The translations under genes and the position numbers were made by a program. A stretch of DNA of 64,000 bases from Aaosphaeria pasadenensis. Lineage: Eukaryota; Ascomycota; Dothideomycetes; Pleosporales. The DNA is taken from contig JAKLMB010000029.1 in NCBI GenBank assembly GCA_022813625.1, positions 489,020-553,019 on the forward strand, given 5' to 3'. This document shows positions 45,128 through 57,205 of the stretch, piece after piece. How positions within the stretch are numbered: the first letter of the stretch is position 1; each line of letters opens with the position of its first letter. The notes below the pieces were generated by a model. That model saw only the letters and a list, made by a program, of their open reading frames with translations, made no database searches and was not told where the DNA came from.

Positions 45128-48100
45128 GGTGGTTCGATATGATAGTTAAAATATGATTGTTGTTCTAAGTATGATATGTATAAGTGATACTTTTGATATG
45201 ATCGTGGCTTCAGTGCCTGATGATGATGAATAGAATTCTTCTGTTCAGCTATAAGGATTTCATGCGGGATCGTATCTATTTCTACTAATTTTCGGAGACA
45301 CAATGAGTAATCCAACTGTCTGTACATGCTCAACCTGACATCGTGTGTAACATCTGTATAGGGCTGCACAAGGCATTGAGCCTCCATTAGGCCGCCTACT
45401 TGCGCTGACATGCGCACAGTTGGGGGCCGATCTCCAAGACCAATGATCAGCGGGATGTCAAATGCCACGACCAACCACACCGACCACAATCATTCATTCC
45501 TTTGCTGACCGCGCCCTGGCTTCGCTAGATCAGTAACACATTAGGGTTGGTCGCTCATCCTAATTCGGAGACCTCTGTGTCCGCTGGGCTATAACGACTG
45601 GTCCAAGCGCACTTGATATTCATCGGAGGTTTCTTTTTGGAGCAATGCGCGACGCTCTAAATTTGTAAGTCTAACGGGATCCTCGTTATTCACCGGTAAA
45701 CTCCATCTTGATCTTCTAATAATTGATCATTACTAAACCTCAGTTGAGATGTGCATTCTTGCCACTCGCTACATAACCAGCCTCATGGGAATCCGATATA
45801 CTATACTTGTCTCGATCAGATTTATCAATCGAAAAATTTCGTCCGAACAGATGGTGATGCTTCAGCCTTGAGGACAACACCTGTCTGGGTAGTAACATTC
45901 ATGATTGAAGTCCGAGCTTATTTCTTCCCACGCGCAAAATGTTCCCTGAAGGGGATGGCACCGATCAATTTCCTGATAAGCTATTGTTTCACATTGTAAC
46001 GAGTACCAGGAATAGGGTGGACATAAGTTCCAACAAACTACTTCCACGTGCGAATGCCTGCTGCCTTGCCTGCAAATGCAGCATGCTCGTGACTGAGCCA
46101 CCGCCACAAGCGAATGGGAGGGGAGTTCTCAAGCCAGGCTATCACAAGAAAGTTCTCCGCTCTGGTCCGCGAATTTCGCATTTGATGTTTTTTTGTTATG
46201 ATCTTTAGAACACGTGTTTTTGTTTTGCTACCTCGTAATAGCTTTGCATTTTCTGCCTCTCAGGGTGTTAACTTCTCGCCCGATAGGCCGACCTCGTTCT
46301 CGACGAGAGATGCGGCTCTGAGACGTTCTTGTGTGACATAAGTGGGTATAACTATAGAAGAATGGCGGCAACAAGAGAGAGACATTATCGATAACTTCTT
46401 CGAGGTCAAGGTTGGCCAAGTTCTCAAGGATTATACGGATACGACTTGTATCGAGGAGTCTTACATCAAATTTGGAACTCAACTCTTCCAGGCCAACGAT
46501 CTTGAGGCTGTTCATAAGCAGGGCTGCAACAGTTTAAACCTAGTATTCCCTCGCAAATAAAATTTTGTTCAGTTTCACCTAGAACCGTTCGAACTTAGGA
46601 TTATAGATCTGGTCCCTCAGATTCATGATCCAAAGGCTCCTCGAACTAACCTTCATGGCTGCTTTCCTCTGCTAGTATGTAGCTGCGACTTCCTACCTGT
46701 AAAGCTGTATGTGCTCGGGACAACCCTTGCAGAACTTCAAAAAGAAGGCAAAGAAGAGTAGTTATGAAGCTGGGAGGGCGATTCGTATCAAAGACAATAC
46801 GTTCTTCATGATCTGAGGATTTGTATCGGGCGGATAGCTGGACCATGAGAGCAAAGGAAATTCTACCATAACTCACATCTCTGATCTGCAGGAAACCCTT
46901 GATGGAAGTTTAGAATGACATTCGAGCATGCCATGTTTCATCCGTATTCATGTTCGATACGCTTTGGAGTCGTTGATACCGGATGCAACTTGCAGTCATA
47001 CTTTGATACTCTCTTCACCACTGGTTTTGAGCCGTAGCCATAATACTTCTCATAGTTCACTCTGTGCATCTGATATACGCTCAAGCTACAGACGTGGTGC
47101 CATTGTCTTCATGCTCTTGGCTCAGATTCAGTTCGAACGAGAAAAACCGCATGAAATAAGTTGAAGTCGAGTTCAACTTTCTCGAAAGGAATTCTTTTGA
47201 TTAGAGAGATCAACCCATCATTCATGGATTTGCAGCGTAGAATGGCACATCTGAAGTGTGATTGAGTGCGAACAGGATAGAGAAACAACTGTTGTTTACG
47301 ACAGACTTTGGAATGGTTGAAAAGCAATCGAGTGTGTCGCGATTGTGGCAACAATTGTTGGAGAAAAGGTCCGAGGTTGTACGGGGTAGCATTGCATTGC
47401 ATCGCGACATGCGCCTGTAGATGCTATCACACAGGTTTGCAGCTAGCCTAGCTTATCTCGGTCAATGTTCATCAAGAGCTGCAGGACAAAGGGCTGATCT
47501 TCTGAATCGAATGAAAACGAGTTGCGAAGCCAATGATCTCTCTCTAATTGGTAGATAATCGATCTAAGATGATCGTCAAGAAGAGGTGGGATCTCTATCT
47601 CTAGCTAAGATGGTATCAGCAGCGCCCTTCTGCAGTAGATGAATGTGAGTCATTGCACCTCACAAAACTATTCATGAATTATTGAATCGACATCATCAAC
47701 TCAGCTTCCAACTGGGGGTGCATCAGAAACATATAATAAAATATAGAAGATCTTCCCGCCAAGTTGATGCCTGAGTCACAACTATCCCACGGGATGTGTC
47801 AATTGTCAAGTGTCAAGCGTCAACCTTGAAGGGCGTAGTAGTGCAGGATGACTGTGAACGAACGTTCACCGCTTAGAGCTTCCCGATTGGTCCAGACGAT
47901 GATAGTAGCCCGCATTATCGATACCCACTACTACTCGTGCCACTGGAAAGATTGACATGCCATCCGTCATCCCCGCTTTTTGATCTCCAGCTCTTTTAAA
48001 GTCCTTTTGGAAGGCATTAATTTTCGACTCACTTGTCCCGTTCCTCAGGAACACCATTTCCCACTCTATCTCTAATCTCTTTTTCAAGATTGGAGATCCA

Positions 48101-48167
48101 CCTCTCGCCCGATCAGTTACTTTCACGATTCCCACTCTGCACTACAGCTAAGAGGCTGTCAGGCACA
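45128..48167. other. 3-kb region without a recognised gene, containing a possible gene relic
   Basis: Lies between divergent genes (unknown Pro-rich, and MATE). No frame is long or family-like. The one segment with a protein-like character is a 72-codon plus-strand frame at 46342-46560. The region is more AT-rich than the gene-bearing parts, notably at 47500-47760. The final 200 bases form the MATE promoter and leader. Confidence 0.5.
46342..46560 (+). pseudogene. Possible exon or gene relic
   Basis: A 72-codon frame without ATG start (opens with GTG) translates to a balanced, globular-looking peptide including IEEWRQQERDIIDNFFEV and SYIKFGTQLFQANDL. It ends in a stop with no obvious partner exons up- or downstream. 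I cannot name a family. It may be a leftover of a degraded gene, an exon of a gene I failed to assemble, or chance. Confidence 0.3.
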
Positions 48168-50163
48168 ATGGCTCAGCGGGCGGAGCAGGCTGGAGGCAGC
48201 TCTGTCAGTGGCATCGCCAATGAGATAGCTGCACAGATGGATTCCCTTTCTACTTCAGCTCCAATTGCGGAAGAAGCTATTGCCAGAGATCTTGAAGAAG
48301 AACCAGAAGAAGCGAATTCGAATTCAGAAGATGATGATTCAGATGATTCCACTATCCGACAATACTCAATGATAAATTCCTATCGTCGACCGTCATGTGC
48401 CAATCCTGCGGCCAGGTCGCCAGCAATCTTTTCTTCCAGCATGCCAGATCATGGGTACTTATCTAAGAAAGAGCGGGAAGCTGTGAGAAGCGAGGAGCGG
48501 AGTCTACTCCGCGATAACCACCTCTTACCACCCAAGCACCCACGCCGAGGAAGTGAGGGAGTCCTTTCGAGCCTTGGGCGAAGAATATCCACCTCTGGCC
48601 TCAGAAAGGTTCGAAGCGAGGCAGATGAGGAGGCTCTCTACCCTGATGGCTCGCCATCTGAGCAGACTGCGCTGCTAGATGGTGACCCGAGTCTTCCATA
48701 CGGAGGTTTGGATTCGCCAAAGACCATAAACAAGAGATGGGACGAAGCTGTTGCTGCCGGAAAGATCTCGACAACTTGGCAGCGAGAGACGAAGGTCCTG
48801 TTGAGAACGTCGGCGCCAATGATTCTTACGTTTTTGCTGCAATACTCACTACCAGTTGCTAGCATCTTTACCGTAGGACATATAGGAAAGATCGAATTAG
48901 GAGCAGTCAGCCTTGCCAGTATGACTGCCTCGATCACCGGATATGCGGTCATTCACGGGCTCTCCACCTCCTTGGATACACTTTGCGCCCAGGCATATCC
49001 CGTAAATCCCCGCCTTGTTGGACTGCAACTTCAGCGAATGGTATACTTCCTGTGGCTGATGATAATTCCCATTGCCACCGTATGGTCTTTCGGCACTCAG
49101 ATACTGGCCGTCATTGTCCCAGAAAGGGAGACTGCAGAGTTTGCAGGACTCTATCTCAAGGTGCTAATTGCTGGTGCTCCCGGGTACGCTGCGTTCGAAG
49201 CAGGAAAACGATACGTCCAGGCCCAGGGCATTTTCAGCGCCACTATGTACGTTCTCCTGATATGCGCGCCACTCAACGCCTACCTCAACTGGATGTTTGT
49301 TTGGAAGTTGAAATGGGGCTTCGTTGGCGCACCAATCGCGGTGTCGATCACTGAGACTATCATGCCAATTCTCCTCTTTCTGTATGTCTATTTTATCGAC
49401 GGCTCCAAGTGCTGGGGAGGCTTCGATCGACGAGCACTCAAGAACTGGATGCCAATGGTCAAACTGGCCCTACCTGGTCTGGTCATGGTTCTGGCAGAGT
49501 TGATTGCCTTTGAGATTATTGCATTGTCCTCGTCCTGGATGGGAACCACTCCCCTCGCGGCCCAGAGTGTTCTAGGGTCCATTACTGGTATAACCTGGCA
49601 GATTCCATTCCCCATGAGTGTCGCAGCATCGACCCGAATCGCAAATCTAATTGGCGCAACGCTTGCTGAACCAGCAAAGGTGACTGCCAAGGTTGCAGCC
49701 GTGTTCTCCGTCATAATCGGTGTAGCCAATCTGCTGTTGTTATATGGTTTCCGAAACTCCATCCCGAGACTTTTTACTCCAGATGAGGAGGTTATCGAAT
49801 TGGTGGCCGCACTTCTACCCTTGTGTGCGGCTTTCCAAGTCTTCGATGCAACCGCAGCCACCTGTAATGGTATTCTGAGGGGTCTAGGAAGGCAAGAGTT
49901 CGGCGGATACGTGGCTTTGTTCAGTTACTATGTAATTGGTGTTCCCATCAGTTTCGGCTTAGGTTTTGGTGCAGGATGGGGCTTGTACGGGTTATGGGCT
50001 GTAAGTCTACGATCCAAGATGAGAGGAGAATTTCAACTAATCAACTACGTAGGGTCCTGCCATCGCTCTCGGCATCGTCTCTCTCATAGAGACTATCTTC
50101 ATTTTAAAGGTGAACTGGCAAAAAGCAGTTCATGCTGCCGAGCGACGGAACCAGCTGGGTTAA
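48168..50163 (+). CDS. MATE family efflux transporter
   Basis: Multidrug and toxic-compound extrusion transporters export organic cations by H+ or Na+ antiport; the yeast relative is Erc1. Exons 48168-50000 and 50053-50163 encode 647 aa. I begin at the ATG at 48168 because the in-frame upstream extension looks like leader sequence. A long hydrophilic N-terminus of about 220 residues contains an acidic run (LEEEPEEANSNSEDDDSDD) and Ser-rich, Arg-rich segments that look phosphorylatable. Twelve membrane spans then follow in two similar halves. MATE landmarks include YSLPVASIFTVGHIG, LSTSLDTLCAQAYP, PFPMSVAASTRIANLIGA and CNGILRGLGRQEFGGYV. The short second exon restores the twelfth span and a basic C-terminus. 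Substrate unknown. Confidence 0.92.
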
Positions 50164-50615
50164 ATTTCATTTAATCGACACGATTTGAGAAGTCTCCCAA
50201 GTTTCGTTGCGGGATTTGGCTTGTTCTATCAGTACAGGGTGTTGGATACCAGAAGTGGATAGGGTTTTGAGCAGCGAAGGCGTCTGGGACTTTATGACTT
50301 TGGATGGAATTTTACTGCGCAATAGCGACGTGGGATTTACCAAATTATTTACATAGAGAAGATACCCTCCATTCTGTTAAATCTGATAACGAGATTTTTC
50401 TCTGGCCTTTTTGCTCTACTTTTTATTGATACCTTATATGGAGATGAAGTAAACATCGACCATGAGGTCGATAGTGAGATATGATTGGCCAATATGAAAC
50501 AACCGCGGTCCAGCGGCCTAGGCCTTGTACCACCCGACGTCACACGCTCATAGCTCCCTAAGCTCCGTCTCATCGTTCGCGCGTCAACCACATCAACATA
50601 CCAACAACAACAACC
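50164..50615. promoter_or_regulatory. Spacer between MATE and PQ-loop genes
   Basis: 452 bases with MATE 3' sequence and the PQ-loop promoter. Nothing else is recognised. Confidence 0.45.
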
Positions 50616-51624
50616 ATGAAGGACCACCTTTCCGAACGATGTCGGGAGCTCTCCCATCCCGATGTCTTCCAGTTCTCCGTCTCAGTGTACGTTTATCATC
50701 CCAAACTTCCTCCTATACAATTCCCCAGCGCTAATCCTCCACAGCTTCATCGTCGTAGGCATCCTCGTTTCGTACCTGCCGCAACACTACAAGATCATAT
50801 CACGACGATCCTCACGAGGATTGAGCCCTCTTTTCGTTCTATTAGGCACCATATCCGGCACAGCCAGCATAGCGAACATCCTCACTCTCCCTGAAAGCAC
50901 GCGGGACATGCGATGTTGCAAGGAGATTGGCTCGTATCCATGCGCAGCAGCGCTTCTCGGAATCGCCCAGATCGGCGTGCAGTGGACATGCTTCTTCTTC
51001 ATGTAAGCCCTTCCTCCCACATCCGAAGCAGAACTTCAATATACTAACCTAACCCCCAGAATGCTTCTCTTCCTCATTTTCTTCCCGCGAAGCTCCCTCT
51101 CCTCCGAAGACCCCTCCGACATCGACGAAGACACCAACCTGCCCACGTGGAAAGAAGCCATTCTCGTGCTCGCCTTATCCCTCACATTCTTCGTGATCGC
51201 GCTGTTCGGCTCCATCGTCTTCGCCAACGCAGCGCCGCAGTACATCCGCGGGTGGGCCAACTTCCTCGGCCTGCTGGGCACCGTGCTCGCGGCGATACAG
51301 TACATCCCGCAGATCATCACGACGTGGCGGCTGCAGGCGGTGGGGAGCCTGAGCGTGCCGATGATGTGTATTCAGACACCCGGGAGCTTCGTGTTTGCGG
51401 CGTCGTTGGCGGTGAGGTTGGGGCCGGGAGGGTGGAGTGCTTGGGGGTTGTTTATTTTGACGGGGTGTTTGCAGGGGTGCTTGTTGGCGATGAGTCTGGG
51501 GTTCTTGTGGAGGGATAGGAAGGCTGCGAGGGGGGAGAGTGTGGAGGGGAGTAACGGGGGTGCGGTTGTGGGGGGTAGTGAGCGGACTCCGCTTTTGGGG
51601 AATGGGAGGTCGGAAACGGAGTAA
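50616..51624 (+). CDS. PQ-loop repeat membrane protein
   Basis: Exons 50616-50686, 50745-51002 and 51060-51624 encode 297 aa. PQ-loop proteins are seven-helix carriers such as the vacuolar cationic amino-acid exporters Ypq1-3 and cystinosin. Two PQ repeats are clear: VGILVSYLPQHYKIISRRSSRGLSP in the first half and GTVLAAIQYIPQIITTWRLQAVGSLS in the second, each with the proline-glutamine pair. Spans surround both. The first repeat ends with FVLLGTISGTASIANIL. The C-terminus is cytosolic, Gly/Ser/Glu-rich, ending with TPLLGNGRSETE; PLLG resembles an acidic-dileucine-like vacuole or lysosome sorting signal, though the match is loose. The exact substrate is unknown. It converges with PEX12. Confidence 0.87.
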
Positions 51625-51794
51625 GTGGGTTGAATGAGATGGTATAATAGATATGTAACTCTGCTGCGCGCTAGATTCAAATAAGCTCAAGATTGTAACT
51701 TGGCCGTCCAACATCTCCTCCGTATAATAACATGCATGATGCAGTCCTCTCCAATATGCAAACCAAATACTAATACAGCAGAAGCCTCGAAGCT

Positions 51795-53213
51795 TTACAC
51801 GACGACTCTTCGCAGAACCTCTGTTCCGCCGAGTATCCTCCGACCAGTGATTGCGTCTCTGCCCTTTCCTGATTCCCATCGTCCCTCTCGGCTGCCCTCT
51901 TCTTTGGACCAATCGTCATCCTCTTCGTCTTCGTCTTCCGGCGAGCCCGATTTGAAACCCGCGGATCCCTCCATGAATGCGACTTGGCGGTCGTGGGTTC
52001 CTTCGACCCATCGGTGTATGCAAGTGTAGCAGTAGACAAAGCCGGTGGGCGATGCTGTTGGTGTGACTATCGGCTGGCTGCAAATTGGGCAGAGGTGAGA
52101 TGTCTCGGGTATTGGATGCGCAACAGTGAGGATGGGAAGGAGTGTCTTTGAGGAGATCGGAGGGTCTATCCGCTTTTGCTTATCGGAAGAGGAAGAGCTA
52201 GGGCGCTTTTCTGATGCTGGCTTCTCCCCAGCTTCTGGTTTAGACTGTTTCGGGGGCCTCGATAAAAGATTTGGCAAGACTGGAGGAGGTAGTTCGATGT
52301 TTTCCGCTGCTCTCCTTGATAGCTGGCGTGCGAAGTCTGATGCGTGCCACCATTCTAGGAATTTTAGGGCGAAGATGCTTGTGGGTAGAAGTATCCTCAT
52401 CGATCCCATTAATTTGGGACCAACTGCTCGCGCCATGACCCTTGGGCTGAATAGGGAGCCTCCCTCTCCTGGTCGGCCTGGTAGGATCTTTGCTGGTTGT
52501 GTAGCTATTTCGATAGCTTGGTAATCTGCTGGTCCTAATCTTCGTATCCTTGTTCCTATCATCCAGAGGAAAGGGGAATGGTATTTCGACCCATCAAAGA
52601 GGTATGCCATGTTGAACACAAGCAGACTGAAATAGTATGCTGCGTTCACGCTTGGATACACCTTCCTCAGGAACCACTTATAGAAAAACATCAATCGCTG
52701 CTTGATGCTTGCGCCGGGGGGTAACGCATCGCGTTCGCGATTGTATCCAGAGCCCAATATATCGGAATGGGCGGCGTGGATGTCGTAACTCTCGTCCAAC
52801 TTCCTCTTCAACCAAGGCAATGCCACCATCACCGCCAAATTCTTCCAAACATCACTGTTTCGTAGTTTCACGGCATCGCGCACGCTGTCTGAGGCTCCGA
52901 GCTGTGCCCTGGGTATCTCTCCTCCTTTTGTACGCAGCACACGGGCTCGTTTCATGCCATAGAAGTTTTCTGTGAATGAACCTCCATATGTGCGCAGGAA
53001 ATGTCGCTCCACCAGGAGCATGACCAGCGCGTAGACTTCATCGAATGAATTGAGGACGGGGAGTAGGTATCGCGGGTATCGGTGGGTGGAGATGGCAAGG
53101 AGATAGCGGATTGATGGCGGAAGGAGCGCGGCCAGTTGTTGTTCGGAGAGAAGTTCGAAAAGTGATGGCTTCAAGTCATCAACCTGCGACTGTAGGCTTG
53201 GAAGATACTCCAT
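51795..53213 (-). CDS. PEX12: Peroxisome biogenesis factor 12 (RING peroxin)
   Basis: Pex12 works with Pex2 and Pex10 as the membrane ubiquitin ligase that recycles the import receptor Pex5. This single-exon 472-aa protein starts with the family pattern MEYLPSLQSQVDDLKPSLFELLSEQQL. The peroxin-conserved N-terminal half includes LNSFDEVYALVMLLVERHFL and the membrane region around YYFSLLVFNMAYLFDGSKYHSPFLWM. The C-terminal degenerate RING is CPICSQPIVTPTASPTGFVYC...CIHRWV, with fewer zinc ligands than a full RING, as is usual for Pex12. A Ser/Lys-rich insert and a long acidic tail (EDEDEEDDDW) extend it beyond the yeast length of about 400. It is convergent with the PQ-loop gene (170 bases between stops). 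Confidence 0.95.
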   Translation of the reverse strand: MEYLPSLQSQVDDLKPSLFELLSEQQLAALLPPSIRYLLAISTHRYPRYLLPVLNSFDEVYALVMLLVERHFLRTYGGSFTENFYGMKRARVLRTKGGEIPRAQLGASDSVRDAVKLRNSDVWKNLAVMVALPWLKRKLDESYDIHAAHSDILGSGYNRERDALPPGASIKQRLMFFYKWFLRKVYPSVNAAYYFSLLVFNMAYLFDGSKYHSPFLWMIGTRIRRLGPADYQAIEIATQPAKILPGRPGEGGSLFSPRVMARAVGPKLMGSMRILLPTSIFALKFLEWWHASDFARQLSRRAAENIELPPPVLPNLLSRPPKQSKPEAGEKPASEKRPSSSSSDKQKRIDPPISSKTLLPILTVAHPIPETSHLCPICSQPIVTPTASPTGFVYCYTCIHRWVEGTHDRQVAFMEGSAGFKSGSPEDEDEEDDDWSKEEGSREGRWESGKGRDAITGRRILGGTEVLRRVVV

Positions 53214-54234
53214 GATGATGTTGTGTTGAATGGAGAGATGGGCCGCAAACTGCGGTGCATTGCGCGTAGGAATGGCCGCTGGGAGGAGAGATTCGCGACG
53301 TCGGTCTATGAACGTGCTGGGCCGAGGCAGATGCCGGAAATGACTCGGAAGGTTGCTTAGTCACCCTATCACAAGTCAAATTCATGTTCTTGATCAGAAT
53401 GCTTTCATTCAAATTAACTAATTTTATTCAATATTCTGGAAATGTGAAGAGAATTTCTGAAAAGAAACCTCAAATCCTATTAATTGTTTCTGCGGGTAGT
53501 ATCTACAGAGCTGATGCACGTTGCTTGGATCGACAAAATATGTATGTACACGTTCTCACGATATACAAGCTTCACATCTTACGCATGCTTAAGAAAATTC
53601 AAGCTTTGTGAAATATGGAGTAGACAGGTAATGATATTTAAGAGCGATTAGCAATTAGATCAATGGTCTGTTTATTATCTTTCTTTAAGTTGCTGTCCGG
53701 GTCGACCTGGTCGTCCTCGTCGTAGTCTCCGATATGAATATTTCTAACCAACGAACTCTCAATTCTGCTACCACGATCATCTCCTCATGATAGTCGTCGT
53801 GCATCCATCAATTCCGCGAATTAGATAAATGTTTCTCCGCAAGGGCGCCATAGGTGACACACCTCAATCAAAATGATGCCGCTACTCCTCCGCACAGACG
53901 ATCGAGATTCCACCAACGAGGACACACTATTTACCCCGGATTTCCAGAAATGATCCCCCATCCGGACAATTTCGCTACCAATCTTGTCTTCCCATGGCAA
54001 TGTACAACGTGAACACATTCTGTTTCGACCATGTAGTGCAAATCTACGTGATGGGGCCATTCCTAAAGTTTCCTTGTTCAGGGAAACGAAATTAGAATTC
54101 AGCCGGAAAAATATAGATGAGAAACAGCAATTACTCGGTATATTGCGGGGCATGGAATCAAGATGTAAGTATAAATACATTGTCTAATTCTTATGTTTTA
54201 TTTTGTAGTGTCAGATCATCTTCAATACTTCAAT
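53214..54234. other. Divergent intergenic region PEX12 / pectin methylesterase
   Basis: 1 kb, AT-rich in the middle (53400-53700). A 119-codon minus-strand frame at 53821-54180 lacks any domain and I do not call it. It should contain both promoters. Confidence 0.5.
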
Positions 54235-55227
54235 ATGCGTTCTCTTTTCTCTCTGATTCCCTTCGCATCTGCGGTTCTGGCTGCTGGCCGTACCTCGCCT
54301 CCCTCAGGATGCTTGGTGGTTAGCAAATCAGCCAGCTCGGGACAATACAGTACCTTCCAGTCTGCTGTCAATGCTCTGAGCACATCCAGCACATCGTCGC
54401 AATGTATCTTCCTTTACCAGGGAACCTACAATGAGCAGGTCTACATCCAAGCTCTCAAAGGTCCCTTGACCATCTATGGTTACACGACCGACACCTCTGG
54501 ATATGCTGGCAACACCGTCACAATCACTCAAAAGCTCAGCCAGGACGATGTCTCGGGCAACGACTTGACCGCAACACTCCGAGCTTGGTCGCCCAACTTC
54601 AAAGTGTACAACATCAACTTGGTCAACACTCGCGGCAAGGGATCTCAAGCTTTGGCCGTCAGTGCCCAAGCCGACAAGCAAGGCTATTATGGCGTCCAAT
54701 TCAAAGGATACCAGGATACCATCCTTGCAAACAAGGGTGCTCAAGTCTACGCCAAATGCTACATTGAAGGCGCAACCGATTTCATCTTTGGCCAAACAGC
54801 AACTGCTTGGTTCGATGGATCTGACATTCGCGTGCTTGCTGCATCAGTCGGATATATCACAGCCAATGGACGCGACTCTTCTTCCAATCCGTCATTCTAT
54901 GTCATCAACAAGAGCAATGTTGCCGCTGCTTCGGGTAACAGTGTGACGAAGGGTGCTTATTATCTCGGCAGGCCATGGCGAAACTATTCGAGAGTCGTCT
55001 TCCAGAACACCAAGCTGTCGAACGTGATCAACAGTGCCGGATGGGTAATCTGGAATACCGGAGACGCAAGGACGGACAATGTCTATTATGGAGAGTACGC
55101 AAATTCAGGAGATGGAGCTTCAGGAACAAGGGCCAGCTTCTCCAAGAAACTGTCTTCTCCTGTAGCAATTGCCACGGTGTTGGGAAGTGGCTACGCCAGC
55201 TGGGTGGATACATCCTACTTGTCTTGA
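54235..55227 (+). CDS. Secreted pectin methylesterase (carbohydrate esterase family 8)
   Basis: Removes methyl esters from pectin homogalacturonan outside the cell, often ahead of polygalacturonases. I start at 54235 because the ATG there opens a good signal peptide (MRSLFSLIPFASAVLAAG); the in-frame ATG at 54193 would add 14 residues in front of it. The mature enzyme is intronless, 330 aa in total. CE8 active-site blocks are present: GTYNEQVYI, SQALAVS (Gln138), GYQDTILA (Gln160, Asp161), TDFIFGQ (Asp182) and YLGRPWRN (Arg246). One N-glycosylation sequon is visible at NYSR. A plant-associated or litter-degrading lifestyle is implied. No other pectinase is nearby in this window. Confidence 0.95.
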   Translation: MRSLFSLIPFASAVLAAGRTSPPSGCLVVSKSASSGQYSTFQSAVNALSTSSTSSQCIFLYQGTYNEQVYIQALKGPLTIYGYTTDTSGYAGNTVTITQKLSQDDVSGNDLTATLRAWSPNFKVYNINLVNTRGKGSQALAVSAQADKQGYYGVQFKGYQDTILANKGAQVYAKCYIEGATDFIFGQTATAWFDGSDIRVLAASVGYITANGRDSSSNPSFYVINKSNVAAASGNSVTKGAYYLGRPWRNYSRVVFQNTKLSNVINSAGWVIWNTGDARTDNVYYGEYANSGDGASGTRASFSKKLSSPVAIATVLGSGYASWVDTSYLS

Positions 55228-55509
55228 GTCATGAGTCTCACCAGTTGAAGCGTCATTGTTGCTTTGGAACTTGTATCTATCTATCAACTGTAATTATGCC
55301 TTGAAGCAAATGTGATGCATTTCCAAACGGGGTGTGTTTGAAGGCCATAAGACCAAAACAAGTGAGGTCGTGATCAGTGCAATTGATCGACTATATGTAA
55401 GGTCTAGATTTAGCAGACGCGAGTAGCTGCCATAAAGGGACGAATGTCAACTAGTGAACTAGAGTCGATGGGCTAACTGTCCTACTAAGATTAACGGAAG
55501 ACGGGAACC

Positions 55510-57034
55510 ATGGGCGAGCAGGGTCGAGATTATGAACAAAGCCCATCTCCCACCCCGCTGTACCTCAACAACCCTTCACTTTCTCAATGCAACTTCCAGA
55601 AGAAAACAAATGTGCTCGTGATGAGTCTGGTGTGTAGCAGCAATCAGCTATATTGCAATGCGTCCGTTCCATATTGTCTGGACTTCAAGGACTTTGATTG
55701 CTCTATAAGGAGCGTTTGTGGTTGTCCACCATTGAAAGTATGCAGTACCTTGCAGGATACAATTGGTTGAAACCTCATCTGATACAAACAGGCTGATGCT
55801 GATATTGCCGGAACTGGCGTAGGCTCTCTAGCTTCATCATTTCTCTATGTTGGTTAACTTGACCACAGGTTGTTATCGCCTTTGCTGTTTCCGCACTATT
55901 GGCCTGGATAACCACGTTTGCCCACCTCATCCTCTCTCATTACCCAAAACCTCGGCGCACAAACACAATCGACCAATTCGTAACAGCGCACCTCGGAAAC
56001 TGGGTTCGATCACACGTAAAGAACCCAGATGTCTTCGCGGACTGTTTTTTCCGTGTCACCCTGACACTTAGTGATCAACAAGTCGTAACCGGTATCGCCA
56101 TTATGATCGCCGGTCTCAAACTTTTAGCAGAAAACCACATCAGCATCTATCACTTCTCCGTTGTACGTGAGCTAGCATTTTTCAGCTCGAATGCACACCT
56201 GCTCTCACTCATATCGCTCTGGGCCTACCTCTCGAGCGATCGTAAGCGCTACAGGACAACCGGAAGATACCGACGCATACCACTAGCTTTTTCGACCAAA
56301 TGGAGGCTTGTTTGCTTCTTTGCATTCTTCGTCTTGTTCCTCACTGTTACCTGGATGGCCGCCGACAGAGACTGGGATAATGAATTCGGGTGTCCTGTGA
56401 AGTGCGCATCGCATAATGTAAAGGACTTCGGGGGGCAGCCGCTCGGATGGGCGATTGCTATCACATACCTTCTGTTCACTGGATACACTTTCTATGCCTT
56501 GCAGTTAGGCGAAGCTCTTGTTGATCGTAATAAGACTGTGCGACGATGGATAATCGCAAAGTGGACGTCAGTCGATGACAAGGTTACAAGACGCATCGCG
56601 CAGTCGTCTATCTTGCTGAAACTCTTTCATGGGCTGAAGACTACTGCATACGCGTGGAGGATATATGTGTACTCTGATGCGATGGAACTGCTCACCATGC
56701 TCGGATGGTACACTGCAAATCTTTACTGGCTGATTGAAGACAAGAAGGAGGGTTCACGGTGGATGTCAGATGAGCAGTGGACGATTGAAAATGAGTACGG
56801 GTTCGGGCAGATTGTGCCTTTGGTTCTACTGGTGTTGCCGATAATGACGTTTCTGGAGGCATATTATGGTAAGAGGTCTATGCATTGGTTTCAAATCGGG
56901 CTAATGGTACTTTTCTAGAAAATATGGATATGCTGCAGCCTGGCAACCTTGATGCAACGATAAGATCTAAGAGAGATGACCATTTACAGGGTTGTTCTAG
57001 TCACATGGAGAAAAGGGCACGGATAGAATCTTGA
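55510..57034 (+). CDS. Uncharacterised multi-pass membrane protein with Cys-rich N-terminus
   Basis: Four exons, 55510-55737, 55792-55818 (27 nt), 55869-56868 and 56919-57034, give 456 aa with all phases matching. The N-terminal region has a cluster of cysteines (SLVCSSNQLYCN..PYCLDF..DCSIRSVCGCPP) that may be lumenal or extracellular and disulphide-bonded. About seven hydrophobic spans follow, such as VVIAFAVSALLAWITTFAHL, TGIAIMIAGLKLLA, WRLVCFFAFFVLFLTVTWMA, WAIAITYLLFTGYTFYALQL and IVPLVLLVLPIMTFLEAYY. The layout is common in filamentous fungi as an unannotated membrane family; no domain name is secure. The last exon is short and hydrophilic. It follows the pectin methylesterase by 282 bases on the same strand. 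Confidence 0.7.
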
Positions 57035-57205
57035 AATGTAATTTGCATTCAAGTACGAAGTACCTTCATTCTTCATGAGCTACTACAACTAGGAGATTGT
57101 AGTATATCCTGAACTGGCTCATTACATTATTAGCTGGGCTCCTACTTAGAGGACGATGAGAGAATGATTTAAGTTACTCTTGAGTAAACAACTCTCAAAA
57201 GTAAA

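Noticed and set aside
48033..48167. 45-residue N-terminal extension of the MATE transporter from 48033
   Set aside because: The extension is in frame but reads like leader sequence; the ATG at 48168 opens the acidic N-terminus seen in fungal relatives.
53821..54180. 119-codon minus-strand frame between PEX12 and pectin methylesterase
   Set aside because: No recognisable domain, no clear upstream exon, and it sits in the shared promoter interval.
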